Source: Chloroflexota bacterium (GTDB lineage Bacteria > Chloroflexota > Anaerolineae > Anaerolineales > Anaerolineaceae). Taken from it: DNA of 64,000 bases. The stretch lies in contig SLTK01000002.1 in the NCBI GenBank assembly GCA_004347695.1, positions 113,635 to 177,634 on the forward strand, written 5' to 3'. Both the position numbers and the translations under genes were made by a program. This document shows, one piece after another, positions 17,417-25,971 of this stretch; within the stretch, counting starts at the first letter, position 1; every line of letters starts with the position of its first letter. The notes below the pieces were generated by a model that was given only the letters and a program-made list of their open reading frames with translations, had not been told where the DNA came from and did no database searches.

Positions 17417-17493
17417 GGTTATGGTTCCTTATACGAAAAACCATTCAAGGGAGCCCAATGAGGACCGGTGAATGGCAGCGATAACCCACAGCT

Positions 17494-17542
17494 ATAAAGA
17501 AACTGCCGCTGTGGTCAACGTAAGTGTACCACAAGCGGCAGT
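17494..17542 (-). terminator. Rho-independent terminator of the ABC importer operon
   Basis: On the minus strand a 9-bp stem (ACTGCCGCT/AGCGGCAGT at 17534-17542 and 17502-17510) is extended by a second paired segment GTGGT/ACCAC past a one-base bulge. TTTCTTTAT follows. It lies about 45 bases after the stop of the solute-binding protein. Confidence 0.75.
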
Positions 17543-17587
17543 GCTCACCGGCTTGAATTTCAATTCGAATGGTATTTTTCGGATGTT

Positions 17588-18676
17588 TTATTTATCCCGA
17601 GCAGCTTCCAGAATCCGGGTGGTAAAGGCGCCGCTGATATCATCTTCCACCGGCAGCCCTTCAGCTTTGAGCATACCAGCCAACGCCTGCCATTGTTCCT
17701 GCGTCTGCCAGCCCCAGCCATTCTCGGCGGTCAGGTCGGATTGCGCATCTTTCAATTCGGCGTCCAGCATAAAACGCATATGCGCCGGGTCGGTTTCCGG
17801 ACCGGTGTACGTCAGCGTGATTTCGATGGCCTCATCCGGGTGTTCGGCGGCATACTGGATACCGCGCAGCGCGCCTCGCAGGAAACGAGTTAATAGTTCG
17901 GGTTGGGTTTCGAGTATTTCTTCACTGGTTACGTAGGTCAGCCCCAGGCTGGGGACGCCGAAATCTTCCGCCGCCCAGAGGTTCAGGTCATAGCCCCAGG
18001 ATTGGATCAGGTAGGGTTCATTGGATTTAAACACAGGATAGACATCGACCTTGCCTTCCGTCAGCAGGCGCGGATCGAAGCCAACATTGACCAGTTCGAT
18101 CTTGTCTTTATCTGCGCCAGCAGCAGAAATCAGGGCAAATAAATCGGGCGGCGGAGTGCCTTTATACCCAACCGTATGTCCTTCCCAATCCTTGGGCGAT
18201 TCGATGCCGGAAGATTTGAGCGCAGCATAGGCCTGCTGTCCTTTTTGCCCGAGCAGCGCAATGGCGACCAATGGCAACCCGGGGTCAGCGCGGCGCTGCA
18301 GCAGGACTGCAGCATCTTGGTTGGTCACCTGGATGGTACCGGCGCTGAGCAACTGCAAATGCTGTCCCTGCCCGGCAGAGTGCTCCACCGTGACATCCAG
18401 GCCTTCTTCCTCGAAAAATCCTTTGGCTTTGGCAACATACACGCCCACAAATGGCAGGTTGGCCTGCGGCTTGTAGCCCGCCATAAAGGTCATTGGCAGC
18501 AATTCGACGGGCGCAGGGGAGGGTTCCACCACGGCGGCGGTAGGGGACGGTTCGATGGCGGTTGGTCCAGCCGTCGGCGTGTTTACCGGTTCTGTAGCCG
18601 CCGGAGTGATAGCGGCGGGGGCGCAGGCTGCCAGGATGAGCACAAAACTTACCAGTAACCAGAAGTTCTTACGCAT
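17588..18676 (-). CDS. ABC transporter solute-binding lipoprotein, NMT1/THI5-like
   Basis: The 362-residue protein starts with a lipoprotein signal (lipobox LAAC, Cys18) and a Pro/Thr-rich linker to about residue 55. An NMT1/THI5-like periplasmic binding domain follows: GVYVAKAKGFFEEEGLDVTVE, then SAGTIQVTNQDAAVLLQRRA. This family binds pyrimidine-type thiamine precursors, sulfonates, or riboflavin (RibY of Chloroflexota). The substrate here is not decided by sequence; flavin is favoured because the operon's regulator carries a flavin-type split barrel. It is the last gene of the four-gene minus-strand operon and is followed by a terminator. Confidence 0.87.
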   Translation of the reverse strand: MRKNFWLLVSFVLILAACAPAAITPAATEPVNTPTAGPTAIEPSPTAAVVEPSPAPVELLPMTFMAGYKPQANLPFVGVYVAKAKGFFEEEGLDVTVEHSAGQGQHLQLLSAGTIQVTNQDAAVLLQRRADPGLPLVAIALLGQKGQQAYAALKSSGIESPKDWEGHTVGYKGTPPPDLFALISAAGADKDKIELVNVGFDPRLLTEGKVDVYPVFKSNEPYLIQSWGYDLNLWAAEDFGVPSLGLTYVTSEEILETQPELLTRFLRGALRGIQYAAEHPDEAIEITLTYTGPETDPAHMRFMLDAELKDAQSDLTAENGWGWQTQEQWQALAGMLKAEGLPVEDDISGAFTTRILEAARDK

Positions 18677-18698
18677 TGTTGTTTACCTCGATGAAAGA

Positions 18699-19463
18699 TT
18701 AGGATTCGCGACTGTCCGGCAGCCAGAACACTACCTTGCGTTCCAACCAGCCGAGCAATCGAAATAACGTCATGCCGCCTGCCGCAAGAATGAAGATTGC
18801 AGCGAAGAGGTAGGGGAGATTTAAGTTGGTGTACGCCAGCCACATGGTGCGGCCCAGGCCGCCGGAGGCGCCCGTCCACTCGGCGACTACGGCGCCTATG
18901 AGCGCCAACGGTGCAGAAATTTTCAGAGCAGCGAACAGAAAAGGCAGGGCGGTTGGCAGCCGCAAATGACGGAACACTTCCCAACGACTGGCATTCCAGG
19001 AATGGAACAAGTCCGTGAGAGCGGGCTCGACGTGCTGCAGCCCGCTAAGCACATTGACCAGCACCGGGAAGAAGGTCATCAACGCGGTGATGACGATTTT
19101 GGGCACCACGCCAAATCCAAGCCAGATGGTAAGCAGCGGTGCAATGGCTACCAGCGGCGTGGATTTCATCAAAATGGCCAGGGTCATCACGCCGCCTTCC
19201 AACCCGGGCAGCAGGGTCAGCAATACGGCCAGCAGCCCGCCGGTTAGGACGCCGATCAACAACCCTGCTAGCGATTCGCCCAGGGTGAGCGCGGAAGCCT
19301 GCAGATACATTTGTGGGTTGGCCGCCAGTGTCTCGAATGTGCGCGAAGGGGAAGGCAAAATATAAACTGGCACATCAAAAATACGCACGGCAGCTTCCCA
19401 ACCGCCCAAAAAGATCAGGACGATCGTCAGCGCGACCCATCCGGATTTGCGTTTACCGTTCAC
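18699..19463 (-). CDS. ABC transporter permease (SsuC/ThiX/RibX type)
   Basis: The 254-residue protein has six predicted membrane segments and the inner-membrane permease loop that meets the ATPase (FFPVLVNVLSGLQHVEPAL, then ASRWEVFRHLRLPTALPFLF). It is the typical partner of NMT1-like binding proteins. The start overlaps the ATPase stop by four bases. Confidence 0.92.
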   Translation of the reverse strand: MNGKRKSGWVALTIVLIFLGGWEAAVRIFDVPVYILPSPSRTFETLAANPQMYLQASALTLGESLAGLLIGVLTGGLLAVLLTLLPGLEGGVMTLAILMKSTPLVAIAPLLTIWLGFGVVPKIVITALMTFFPVLVNVLSGLQHVEPALTDLFHSWNASRWEVFRHLRLPTALPFLFAALKISAPLALIGAVVAEWTGASGGLGRTMWLAYTNLNLPYLFAAIFILAAGGMTLFRLLGWLERKVVFWLPDSRES

Positions 19464-20227
19464 TGCGCCACCTGCGCATTGGCCGTGCTCCCCAGCGCCG
19501 TTCGTAAAGCAGCCAGAATTTGTTGAAACCGTGGGTTGGCTTCACTGCGCGGCCGCGGCAGATCGATCGCCAGGTCGCCAACAATCCGCCCCGGTGAAGG
19601 ACTGAATACCAGGATGCGGTCTGCCAGGCGCAGCGCCTCGTAGATGTTGTGCGTCACCCACAACACGGTCGGGTGGAACGGTTGCCATAAGTCGAGCAAC
19701 TCGGTAGTCAGGCGCTCACGGCTAATCTCATCCAGGGCGGCGAAGGGTTCATCCATCAGCCACAGGCTGGCCTCCAGCGCCAGCAGCCGCGCCAGCGCCA
19801 GCCGCTGCTGCATCCCACCTGACAGGGTGAACGGAAATGCGCCGGCAGCATCACTGAGCCCAACGCGTTCGAGCACCTGGTCAACGGTAAGGCGCGGATG
19901 GCGATTAACCGGCATGAAACGCTGCGCCAGGGCAACATTCTGCCGGGCATCGAGCCAGGGTAATAACGCCGGGCTTTGCGCCATCCAGGCAATTTCATGC
20001 GCTGCGCGCATTTCAGGCGGTTTGCGGCCATCCAGGGTGATCGTTCCTCGGGTGGGATGCAGCAGGTCGCCGGCCAACCGTAGCAGCGTGGATTTGCCGC
20101 ACCCGCTGGGGCCGATCAGGGCCACGAACTGACCTGATTTGACCCCAAAATTGATCTCGGCCAGAGCGGTGCGCTGCACCCTGCTATTGGCGAAGATATG
20201 CGTTAGAGCTTCTACCTGGATGTTCAT
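19460..20227 (-). CDS. ABC transporter ATP-binding protein (SsuB/TauB type)
   Basis: The 255-residue ATPase has Walker A GPSGCGKST, Q-loop MAQSP, signature LSGGMQQRLALARLLA, Walker B LWLMDEPFAALD and the switch His in VTHNI. It powers the importer with the permease and lipoprotein. The start at 20227 is chosen because its ATG overlaps the regulator's TGA (ATGA); a longer frame from 20275 runs deep into the regulator. Confidence 0.94.
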   Translation of the reverse strand: MNIQVEALTHIFANSRVQRTALAEINFGVKSGQFVALIGPSGCGKSTLLRLAGDLLHPTRGTITLDGRKPPEMRAAHEIAWMAQSPALLPWLDARQNVALAQRFMPVNRHPRLTVDQVLERVGLSDAAGAFPFTLSGGMQQRLALARLLALEASLWLMDEPFAALDEISRERLTTELLDLWQPFHPTVLWVTHNIYEALRLADRILVFSPSPGRIVGDLAIDLPRPRSEANPRFQQILAALRTALGSTANAQVAQ

Positions 20228-21375
20228 CGGGACTGCTGTCCGGGTAATGAGACTGAGCCGGGGAGGCCTTGCCATCCGCGTAAGTAATCCGGTTCGATCT
20301 GGAACACCCGCAGCACGTTTTCAGCCTTCAATGTATTGGCTGAAGCACCCAGGTAGCGGTGGGCAAAGCGCTGGACTAAGGCATCGATTTTTGCCAGCGA
20401 AGCGTGTTCAGTCAGGGGGAATGCCGTCCCGCGAGCAGCAACGCGCCGCAGAGGTGGCCAGGGTTCGTCGATGGTCAATGAAACCGAAGGGTTTTGCAGC
20501 AGATATTCCGCCCATTGCGAGCCCTGCCAGGCAATTACCGTAAAGTGGACGCCGTCCCAGGATTGCCAGACGGGAATGACGTGCGGTTTGCCATCGGGGC
20601 GGATACAAGCCAGACGCGCCGTCCACGGACCCTCCAAAAAGTCACGCAGTTCCTCAGGCCCCAGACGCGACTCCGGATCCAGTTCGGTTTTTAGAACGCT
20701 GTGATAGGGCGTGTACTGCGTTGCACCCATGCGGTAGGAAAGGCGGGCAGCCATGGCCCGCAGCTCCGGCAGGCAGGCCTGCACCAATGATTCTTGCGTC
20801 CAACGGTAAGCCGGCGCCGAAAACAGCAACGCCGCCTGCGGCAGATTACCGTCGGGACAAATGGGCAGGGCCAGTTCGAACAACTGGGGCGGCTGAGTCA
20901 GCGCGTACCCGTTGGCTTTTACGGCCGAACCTGGGGTCGATTGAAGAACGCTGCCAACTGCATTTAGGGCGTTGGAGACTTCGCCAATGGTATAAACGCT
21001 GCGCACTGCCTGGCTGGATTCAACCTGGCCGAGAATCAGGGTTCCCTCGGGCGCCGGGACGCACAGTAGCAACGTTTCGGCCCAGCTTTGACGGCTGGCT
21101 TCCTGGTAGAAGGCGGAAAGCAGGGTCTGCATCGAATCGGTTGGGGCGCTGCGCCAGGCCTGCAGGCGCGGCCCGCTATGATAGCGCCCGCGGCGTTCGT
21201 TTTGATCGATATAGCCTAAAGTTTTCAACCGGCGCAGCAAATTGAACAATGAACTGCGCGAAGTGCCCAGCACCGCCAGTATTTCCTGAGGGGTGAGCCC
21301 ATCCGGCTCGGATAACAGCAGTTCGACGAGACGCAGGGTTCGTTCTGCGCTGGAGGTTAGCGGATCAGCGGACAT
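20224..21375 (-). CDS. IclR-type winged-helix regulator fused to a flavin-type split-barrel domain
   Basis: The 383-residue protein has an IclR-like N-terminal winged helix (about 8-70: ERTLRLVELLLSEPDGLTPQEI; SRSSLFNLLRRLKTLGYI), a middle region resembling an IclR effector domain (about 85-225), and a C-terminal pyridoxamine-phosphate-oxidase-like FMN-binding split barrel (about 235-370: TARLACIRPDGKPHVIPVWQ; VSLTIDEPWPPLRRVAARG). The fusion is unusual. It heads the ABC importer operon and overlaps the ATPase gene by four bases. It may sense flavin, PLP or F420 and control uptake. The promoter and a palindromic operator lie just upstream. Confidence 0.82.
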   Translation of the reverse strand: MSADPLTSSAERTLRLVELLLSEPDGLTPQEILAVLGTSRSSLFNLLRRLKTLGYIDQNERRGRYHSGPRLQAWRSAPTDSMQTLLSAFYQEASRQSWAETLLLCVPAPEGTLILGQVESSQAVRSVYTIGEVSNALNAVGSVLQSTPGSAVKANGYALTQPPQLFELALPICPDGNLPQAALLFSAPAYRWTQESLVQACLPELRAMAARLSYRMGATQYTPYHSVLKTELDPESRLGPEELRDFLEGPWTARLACIRPDGKPHVIPVWQSWDGVHFTVIAWQGSQWAEYLLQNPSVSLTIDEPWPPLRRVAARGTAFPLTEHASLAKIDALVQRFAHRYLGASANTLKAENVLRVFQIEPDYLRGWQGLPGSVSLPGQQSR

Positions 21376-21742
21376 ATCGTCTATTATATTGGATTACAGT
21401 CCAAAATACAAGACGATTGACCTTATAAAGAAAGTCTGGAATTTTGGCAACAACCACCCTCGAGGGTCATGTGCACCTGTCAGACAATTCTTGTGACATA
21501 AGTCCGTTTGAATGATTACACAGGTAATTTGTAAACTTCAAGCGGGTTTGATAAAATTTTAGGTGTTCCCTAATGTGCCAAAAAAACTGTAAATTTCATT
21601 TTTAGACCGTACTTTGTAGTTTGAAAAAGGCACAACAGTCGGGACAACCTTTATTTTGGGGGCCAGCACTTCATTATAAGTGTCTGGCTCAAATCAGTTT
21701 TATCCCGTTTCACCCAACATTATTACCAAGGAGCTGTTTCGA
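21376..21742. other. Divergent intergenic region
   Basis: It separates the regulator gene from the GNAT-like gene. The regulator promoter/operator occupies 21383-21411. The remainder is A+T-rich; no clear promoter for the plus-strand gene was picked out, and no TPP or FMN riboswitch core was recognised. Confidence 0.5.
21383..21411 (-). promoter_or_regulatory. Promoter of the regulator-ABC operon with operator in its spacer
   Basis: On the minus strand TTGTAT (21406-21411) and TATAAT (21383-21388) are 17 bases apart. A palindrome TTGGA-TTACAG-TCCAA (21389-21404) fills the spacer, so a bound dimer would block polymerase. Autoregulation by the downstream IclR-type protein is the simplest reading. 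Confidence 0.75.
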
Positions 21743-22468
21743 ATGAAATTACCTCTCCCAATCACTGCCAGCGTCGAAGAAATGAAAATCGATGTTGGTG
21801 AGATCGAAGGTCTGCTGCAGGGTTATTCGATGGATATGCCTGTTTGGCAGGATGCCTCGGTTGTGCTGCGCGACGGCCGCACTCTGTTCCTGCGCGCCAT
21901 GCGTGATGACGATATCGATGTGCTGCTGCCCTTCATGGAAAAAGTCATGAAGATCGAGAAAGACTTCTATGACATCGTGGGCGTGCGCGTCTATGGCGAA
22001 ATCCTGGCTGTGCGCCGCAAACGTCTGAAAGACCCCTTTACCATCCTCGGTCTCATCGACGGCGAGTTTGTCGGTTTCGCCAACGGTCGCGCCTGGGATC
22101 AGGACCGGGCCATCAGCCTGCACACCATGGCCTTCTCCCGCCGCGGGCGGGTAGGCTGGGCGATGTACTATGCCAAGACCTACTATGCCATGGAAATGCT
22201 CAAGGCCAAAGAATGGTGGTCAACCTTCGAAAGCTACAACGGTTGGCGCATGGCTGGCCTGGCTATGGCGCAACCTACCAAAATGTGGCCTGAATACCAG
22301 CACGAACTGGGCGGCGCCAAAGTCTATGTTGTGACTCAGGAATCCTGGCAGCGCCAGATCAAGAACCACCTGGTCAGTATGATGAGCACCGACCTGAACT
22401 TCAACGTGACCGATGAAGTCAAGAAGGCCAACGAAGTTTTGCGCGTTCAGGAAAACCCCGAAATTTAA
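21743..22468 (+). CDS. GNAT-like acyltransferase of unknown role
   Basis: The 241-residue protein has a central region resembling a GNAT fold (VVLRDGRTLFLRAMRDDDID, then FTILGLIDGEFVGFANGRAW and SRRGRVGWAMYYAKTYYAME), though the acetyl-CoA-binding motif is weak. No signal peptide or membrane segment is seen. The start at 21743 has AAGGAG eight bases upstream. A terminator follows it, so it is transcribed apart from the FdrA operon although it lies next to it on the same strand. I do not recognise a specific function. Confidence 0.6.
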   Translation: MKLPLPITASVEEMKIDVGEIEGLLQGYSMDMPVWQDASVVLRDGRTLFLRAMRDDDIDVLLPFMEKVMKIEKDFYDIVGVRVYGEILAVRRKRLKDPFTILGLIDGEFVGFANGRAWDQDRAISLHTMAFSRRGRVGWAMYYAKTYYAMEMLKAKEWWSTFESYNGWRMAGLAMAQPTKMWPEYQHELGGAKVYVVTQESWQRQIKNHLVSMMSTDLNFNVTDEVKKANEVLRVQENPEI

Positions 22469-22480
22469 CAATAAAACCCG

Positions 22481-22516
22481 TTCCGGACTGATCGTGAGTT
22501 GGCAGTCCGGAATTTG
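22481..22516 (+). terminator. Terminator after the GNAT-like gene
   Basis: A perfect 10-bp stem TTCCGGACTG/CAGTCCGGAA with a 12-base loop is followed by TTTGAT, 12 bases after the stop codon. Confidence 0.65.
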
Positions 22517-22529
22517 ATCGCCAGGATAG

Positions 22530-22578
22530 GGGCGCGGGGGCTTATCACAGCCTCACCGCTTCCACGCCCCCCGCGCCC
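22530..22578. repeat. GC-rich 11-bp stem
   Basis: GGGCGCGGGGG and CCCCCGCGCCC form a perfect stem around a 27-base loop. There is no T-tract, so it may be an auxiliary terminator or a transcript-stabilising hairpin. Confidence 0.6.
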
Positions 22579-22674
22579 TTACCCTGGTGAAGTCCCATAT
22601 TTTTGGGAGAAAAAGCTGTGGAATCGCCAGAACTGTTTTCCCGGTAACACAGGGTTCTGCCCTTCCCCGGTTGG

Positions 22675-22703
22675 TTGACGCTCATTTTTGAAAGTGTTAT
22701 ACT
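22675..22703 (+). promoter_or_regulatory. Promoter of the FdrA-YlbE-cyclase operon
   Basis: TTGACG and TATACT stand exactly 17 bases apart, an almost consensus sigma-70 promoter. Confidence 0.78.
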
Positions 22704-22711
22704 CAACCTAA

Positions 22712-22726
22712 AGTTGTCAAACAACT
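22712..22726. promoter_or_regulatory. GntR/FadR-like operator
   Basis: The palindrome AGTTGT-CAA-ACAACT lies at the expected transcription start. Its core TTGTCAAACAA fits the TNGTNNNACNA consensus of FadR-type GntR repressors. No GntR gene is in the window. Confidence 0.55.
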
Positions 22727-22942
22727 ACTACCCGGGTAACAGACCTCGCACCGGTTCCCAAAATTCTCCCTTATGCAGCCTGATGGTTGCGGTTAAAGTA
22801 AATAGCTACATTCTGCAAGAACTACTTTTCCTATCATTGACCAATTCATGATGTATGACCCGGAATTGAAGATTGGCATGGAACAAATTGACTTTTTGCA
22901 GTCAATTGTTCTATTTATCACGATTGAATCAGGAGTATCAAA

Positions 22943-24673
22943 ATGGCAGTGATTAAGGCCCAAATTCGAACTGGCGTTTATTACGATTCGGCAGTTCTGA
23001 TGCAGCTGCAGCGCTCATTGGCCAATTTGCCAGGCGTTGGAGATGCGGGTGTCATCATGGGCACCGATACCAACAAAGAGCTGCTGGAGCGCATTGACCT
23101 GGTTTCGCCTGAGGTTACCGCCTCTCGTGAAAACGACCTGGTCATCGTAGTCCGCGCTGATAATGAAAAGACAGCGGATGAAGCAATTGCAAAGGTCGAC
23201 GAGTTGTTGACAGCCAAGAAAGCCACAACCGAAACCAACGTCCGGCCGAAGTCGATCGAAGCTGCAAATGAAATTCTCCCAGAATCAAGCTGGGTGCTCA
23301 TTTCAGTTGCCGGGCGATATGCAGCTCGCGTTGCCCGCCAGGCGCTGGCAGTTGGCAAGCACGTATTTCTTTTCAGCGACAATGTTTCGGTTGAAGACGA
23401 AATCTCGCTGAAAGCTGAAGCCGCCGAGAAAGGTCTGCTGGTCATGGGGCCGGATTGCGGTACTGCTATCGTGAGCGGCATTGGTCTGGGGTTTGCCAAC
23501 AAAGTCCGCAAAGGACCGATCGGCATGGTGGCGGCGGCCGGCACCGGCTTACAGCAGGTTTCATCTCGCATTCACCAACTGGGCAGCGGTTTGACCTTCG
23601 GGATTGGCACCGGAGGCCGCGACCTTTCGGAAAAAATTGGCGGCGTGACATTTTTGATGGCTTTGGACGTGCTGACTCGCGATCCAGAAACCAAAGTCAT
23701 CGTGCTGGTTTCCAAACCGCCGGCCCCCAAGGTAGCTGAAGAAGTGCTGCGCGTAGCGCGAAAAGCCGGTAAACCGGTGGTGGTCAATTTCATCGGCCGC
23801 ACCCCCATTTCCCGGCAGGTTGGCAACCTGTACTTTGCCTCCGGGCTGGATGATGCTGCTGCAATTGCGGTTGAGCTGGCCAAGAATCCACCCGCACCGT
23901 ATGTAGCGCCGGAACTGGGTCTCAAGCGCTTTGCCAAAGGCCAGAAATACCTGCGCGGTTTGTTCTCTGGCGGCACCCTGGCCTACGAAGCCCAACATCT
24001 GCTGACCGAATACCTGCCCAAAGTTTACGCCAACGCTCCCATTAACAAAGACAACAAACTCAAGGACGCACTCGTCAGCGTCGAGCACACCATTGTTGAC
24101 CTGGGTGAGGACGAGTTCACCGTTGGCCGTCTGCACCCGATGATGGATAACGAACTGCGCATTCGCCGCCTGCTGGATGAGGCCAAGGACCCCGAAGTTG
24201 CCGTTATCATGCTGGATGTTGTCATTGGTTTCGGATCGCATGAAGATCCTGCCAGCGAACTGGCGCCTGCGATTGCAAAAGCAAAAGATGTTGCCAAGAA
24301 GGCTGGTCGCTACCTGGAAGTGGCTGCAGTGGTCACCGGGACCGAGGAAGATCCACAAAAACTCAGCGCTCAGATCGAGCCGCTCAAGAAAGCCGGCGCC
24401 TGGGTCAGCACCAGCAATGAAGAAGTTGTCCGTTACGTCGGCAGCATCCTGCAAGGACTAAACGCCGTCGCAACGGTCGAAAAGCCGGCGGCCACCCCCA
24501 TTGACCTTGCTGTTCTGAAGAAACCATTGGAAGCCATCAACATCGGCCTGGAATCCTTCTACGATAACCTGAAGGTTCAGGGAACGCCCACCGTTCATCT
24601 GGATTGGCGTCCTTCCGCTGGCGGCAATGAAAAACTGATCGGCATCCTGGAACGGATGAAAAAATACGAATAG
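22943..24673 (+). CDS. fdrA: FdrA family protein (acyl-CoA synthetase-like; carbamoyltransferase subunit)
   Basis: The 576-residue protein matches FdrA/AllF: N-terminal VYYDSAVLMQLQRSLANLPG and VIMGTDTNKELLERIDL, then two CoA-ligase-like segments (VMGPDCGTAIVSGIGLGFAN; GTGLQQVSSRIHQLGSGLTF). In E. coli FdrA works with YlbE and YlbF as an oxamate carbamoyltransferase in allantoin use, and the similar yahF-yahG pair sits beside a carbamate kinase gene. It opens an operon behind a strong promoter; a YlbE homologue follows after 24 bases. No carbamate kinase or YlbF/DUF2877 gene is visible here. Confidence 0.9.
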   Translation: MAVIKAQIRTGVYYDSAVLMQLQRSLANLPGVGDAGVIMGTDTNKELLERIDLVSPEVTASRENDLVIVVRADNEKTADEAIAKVDELLTAKKATTETNVRPKSIEAANEILPESSWVLISVAGRYAARVARQALAVGKHVFLFSDNVSVEDEISLKAEAAEKGLLVMGPDCGTAIVSGIGLGFANKVRKGPIGMVAAAGTGLQQVSSRIHQLGSGLTFGIGTGGRDLSEKIGGVTFLMALDVLTRDPETKVIVLVSKPPAPKVAEEVLRVARKAGKPVVVNFIGRTPISRQVGNLYFASGLDDAAAIAVELAKNPPAPYVAPELGLKRFAKGQKYLRGLFSGGTLAYEAQHLLTEYLPKVYANAPINKDNKLKDALVSVEHTIVDLGEDEFTVGRLHPMMDNELRIRRLLDEAKDPEVAVIMLDVVIGFGSHEDPASELAPAIAKAKDVAKKAGRYLEVAAVVTGTEEDPQKLSAQIEPLKKAGAWVSTSNEEVVRYVGSILQGLNAVATVEKPAATPIDLAVLKKPLEAINIGLESFYDNLKVQGTPTVHLDWRPSAGGNEKLIGILERMKKYE

Positions 24674-24697
24674 CCCGGATTGCCCACGGAGAAAATG

Positions 24698-25942
24698 ATG
24701 ATCAATATTACCGAAGCCAATAAAAAAGTAGTGGAAGCCTTCATGGAGGCTCGTCCGGTTGTAGTCGGTACGGCCAAGGCCATTGAAGTAATCCCCGGGA
24801 TGCATAAAGATCTCTTCCTGCACGCTGGTCCGCCGATTACCTGGGAACGGATGGCCGGTCCAATGAAGGGCGCCATGGTTGGCGCATTGATTTTCGAAGG
24901 CCGCGCCAAAACGGCCGAAGAAGCCAACAAGCTGCTCGAATCCGGTCAGATTAAATTCGCTCCCTGTCACGAACATGCTTCCGTTGGTCCGATGGCAGGT
25001 GTGATTTCACCATCGATGGCAGTTTTCATCGTCGAAAACAAAACCCACGGGAATAAAGCCTACTCAGGCATGAATGAAGGCCGCGGCAAAGTACTGCGCA
25101 TGGGCGCCTACAGCACTGAGGTCATTGACCGCATGAAATGGCTGAATGACGTTTATGCCCCGACCATGGATGCTGCGCTTAAATCAGCCGGCGGCGTTGA
25201 CATTCGGTCACTGCTCGGCAAAGCGCTGCACATGGGCGATGACGGCCATAACCGCCTGGATGCCGCATCACTTCTATTTACCACCACGCTGGCGCCGCAT
25301 ATCGCGAAAGTGGCTAAAGACGCAGCAACCGCCTCTGATGTGGTGCGCTTCATGGGTGAAAACGCCCTGACCATCCTCAACCCGGTTATGGCAGCCTGCA
25401 AGACCATGACGGACGCCGGCGCCAATGTCGAAGGCTCGACCATTGTCACCGTTATGGCGCGCAATGGCACCGACTTTGGTATCCGCGTTAGCGGGTTAGG
25501 CGACCGCTGGTTCACCGGTCCGGCCGGGCAGGTAAAAGCGCTCTACTTCCCCGGATTCACCGTCAATGACGCCAACCCGGACATCGGCGACAGTACCATC
25601 ACCGAAACGGCTGGCATTGGCGGGTTTGCCATGGCGACTGCGCCGGCCATCGTAACCTTCATCAGTGGCACGGCCAAAGATGCCGTCCAGACCACGATGG
25701 ATATGTACGAAATTACTTATGCCGAGCACAAATACTTCACCATTCCATTCCTGGAGTTCCGCGGGACGCCCACCGGAGTGGATATTCGTAAAGTAGTCGA
25801 AAAGAGCATGCTCCCGCGCGTAAACACTGGTGTCGCCCATAAAGATCCGGGCGTCGGCCAGGTTGGCGCAGGCGTTGTGACCCCACCGATGAACATCTTT
25901 GAAGATGCCCTGGTGGCCTTTGCAGAAAAATACGGTATCTGA
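24698..25942 (+). CDS. YlbE/YahG family protein (DUF1116), FdrA partner
   Basis: The 414-residue protein matches the DUF1116 family (YlbE/AllG, YahG). Visible landmarks include HAGPPITWERMAGPMKGA, CHEHASVGPMAGVISPSMAV and MARNGTDFGIRVSGLGDRW. Members form the carbamoyltransferase complex with FdrA in E. coli. The start at 24698 was chosen because GGAG stands six bases upstream; the in-frame ATG at 24695 is nearly as good. It follows fdrA and precedes the cyclase gene by 29 bases, with GGAGG in between, so the three genes form an operon. Confidence 0.9.
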   Translation: MINITEANKKVVEAFMEARPVVVGTAKAIEVIPGMHKDLFLHAGPPITWERMAGPMKGAMVGALIFEGRAKTAEEANKLLESGQIKFAPCHEHASVGPMAGVISPSMAVFIVENKTHGNKAYSGMNEGRGKVLRMGAYSTEVIDRMKWLNDVYAPTMDAALKSAGGVDIRSLLGKALHMGDDGHNRLDAASLLFTTTLAPHIAKVAKDAATASDVVRFMGENALTILNPVMAACKTMTDAGANVEGSTIVTVMARNGTDFGIRVSGLGDRWFTGPAGQVKALYFPGFTVNDANPDIGDSTITETAGIGGFAMATAPAIVTFISGTAKDAVQTTMDMYEITYAEHKYFTIPFLEFRGTPTGVDIRKVVEKSMLPRVNTGVAHKDPGVGQVGAGVVTPPMNIFEDALVAFAEKYGI

Positions 25943-25971
25943 TTCAGTTCTAATCACAAACGGAGGGATCC

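Larger units (their letters stand above)
22469..22942. other. Regulatory region before fdrA
   Basis: These 474 bases hold two hairpins (22481-22512 and 22530-22578), a strong promoter at 22675-22703 and a GntR-like operator at 22712-22726. The transcript would have a leader of about 230 bases before fdrA, in which I see no small ORF with a ribosome binding site. Confidence 0.7.

Noticed and set aside
21376..21742. TPP or FMN riboswitch before the NMT1-like ABC operon
   Set aside because: I could not find the conserved cores on either strand; the promoter lies close to the start codon, leaving no room for a riboswitch.
22530..22578. Second terminator before fdrA
   Set aside because: The stem is perfect but no T-tract follows; it was kept only as a stem-loop.
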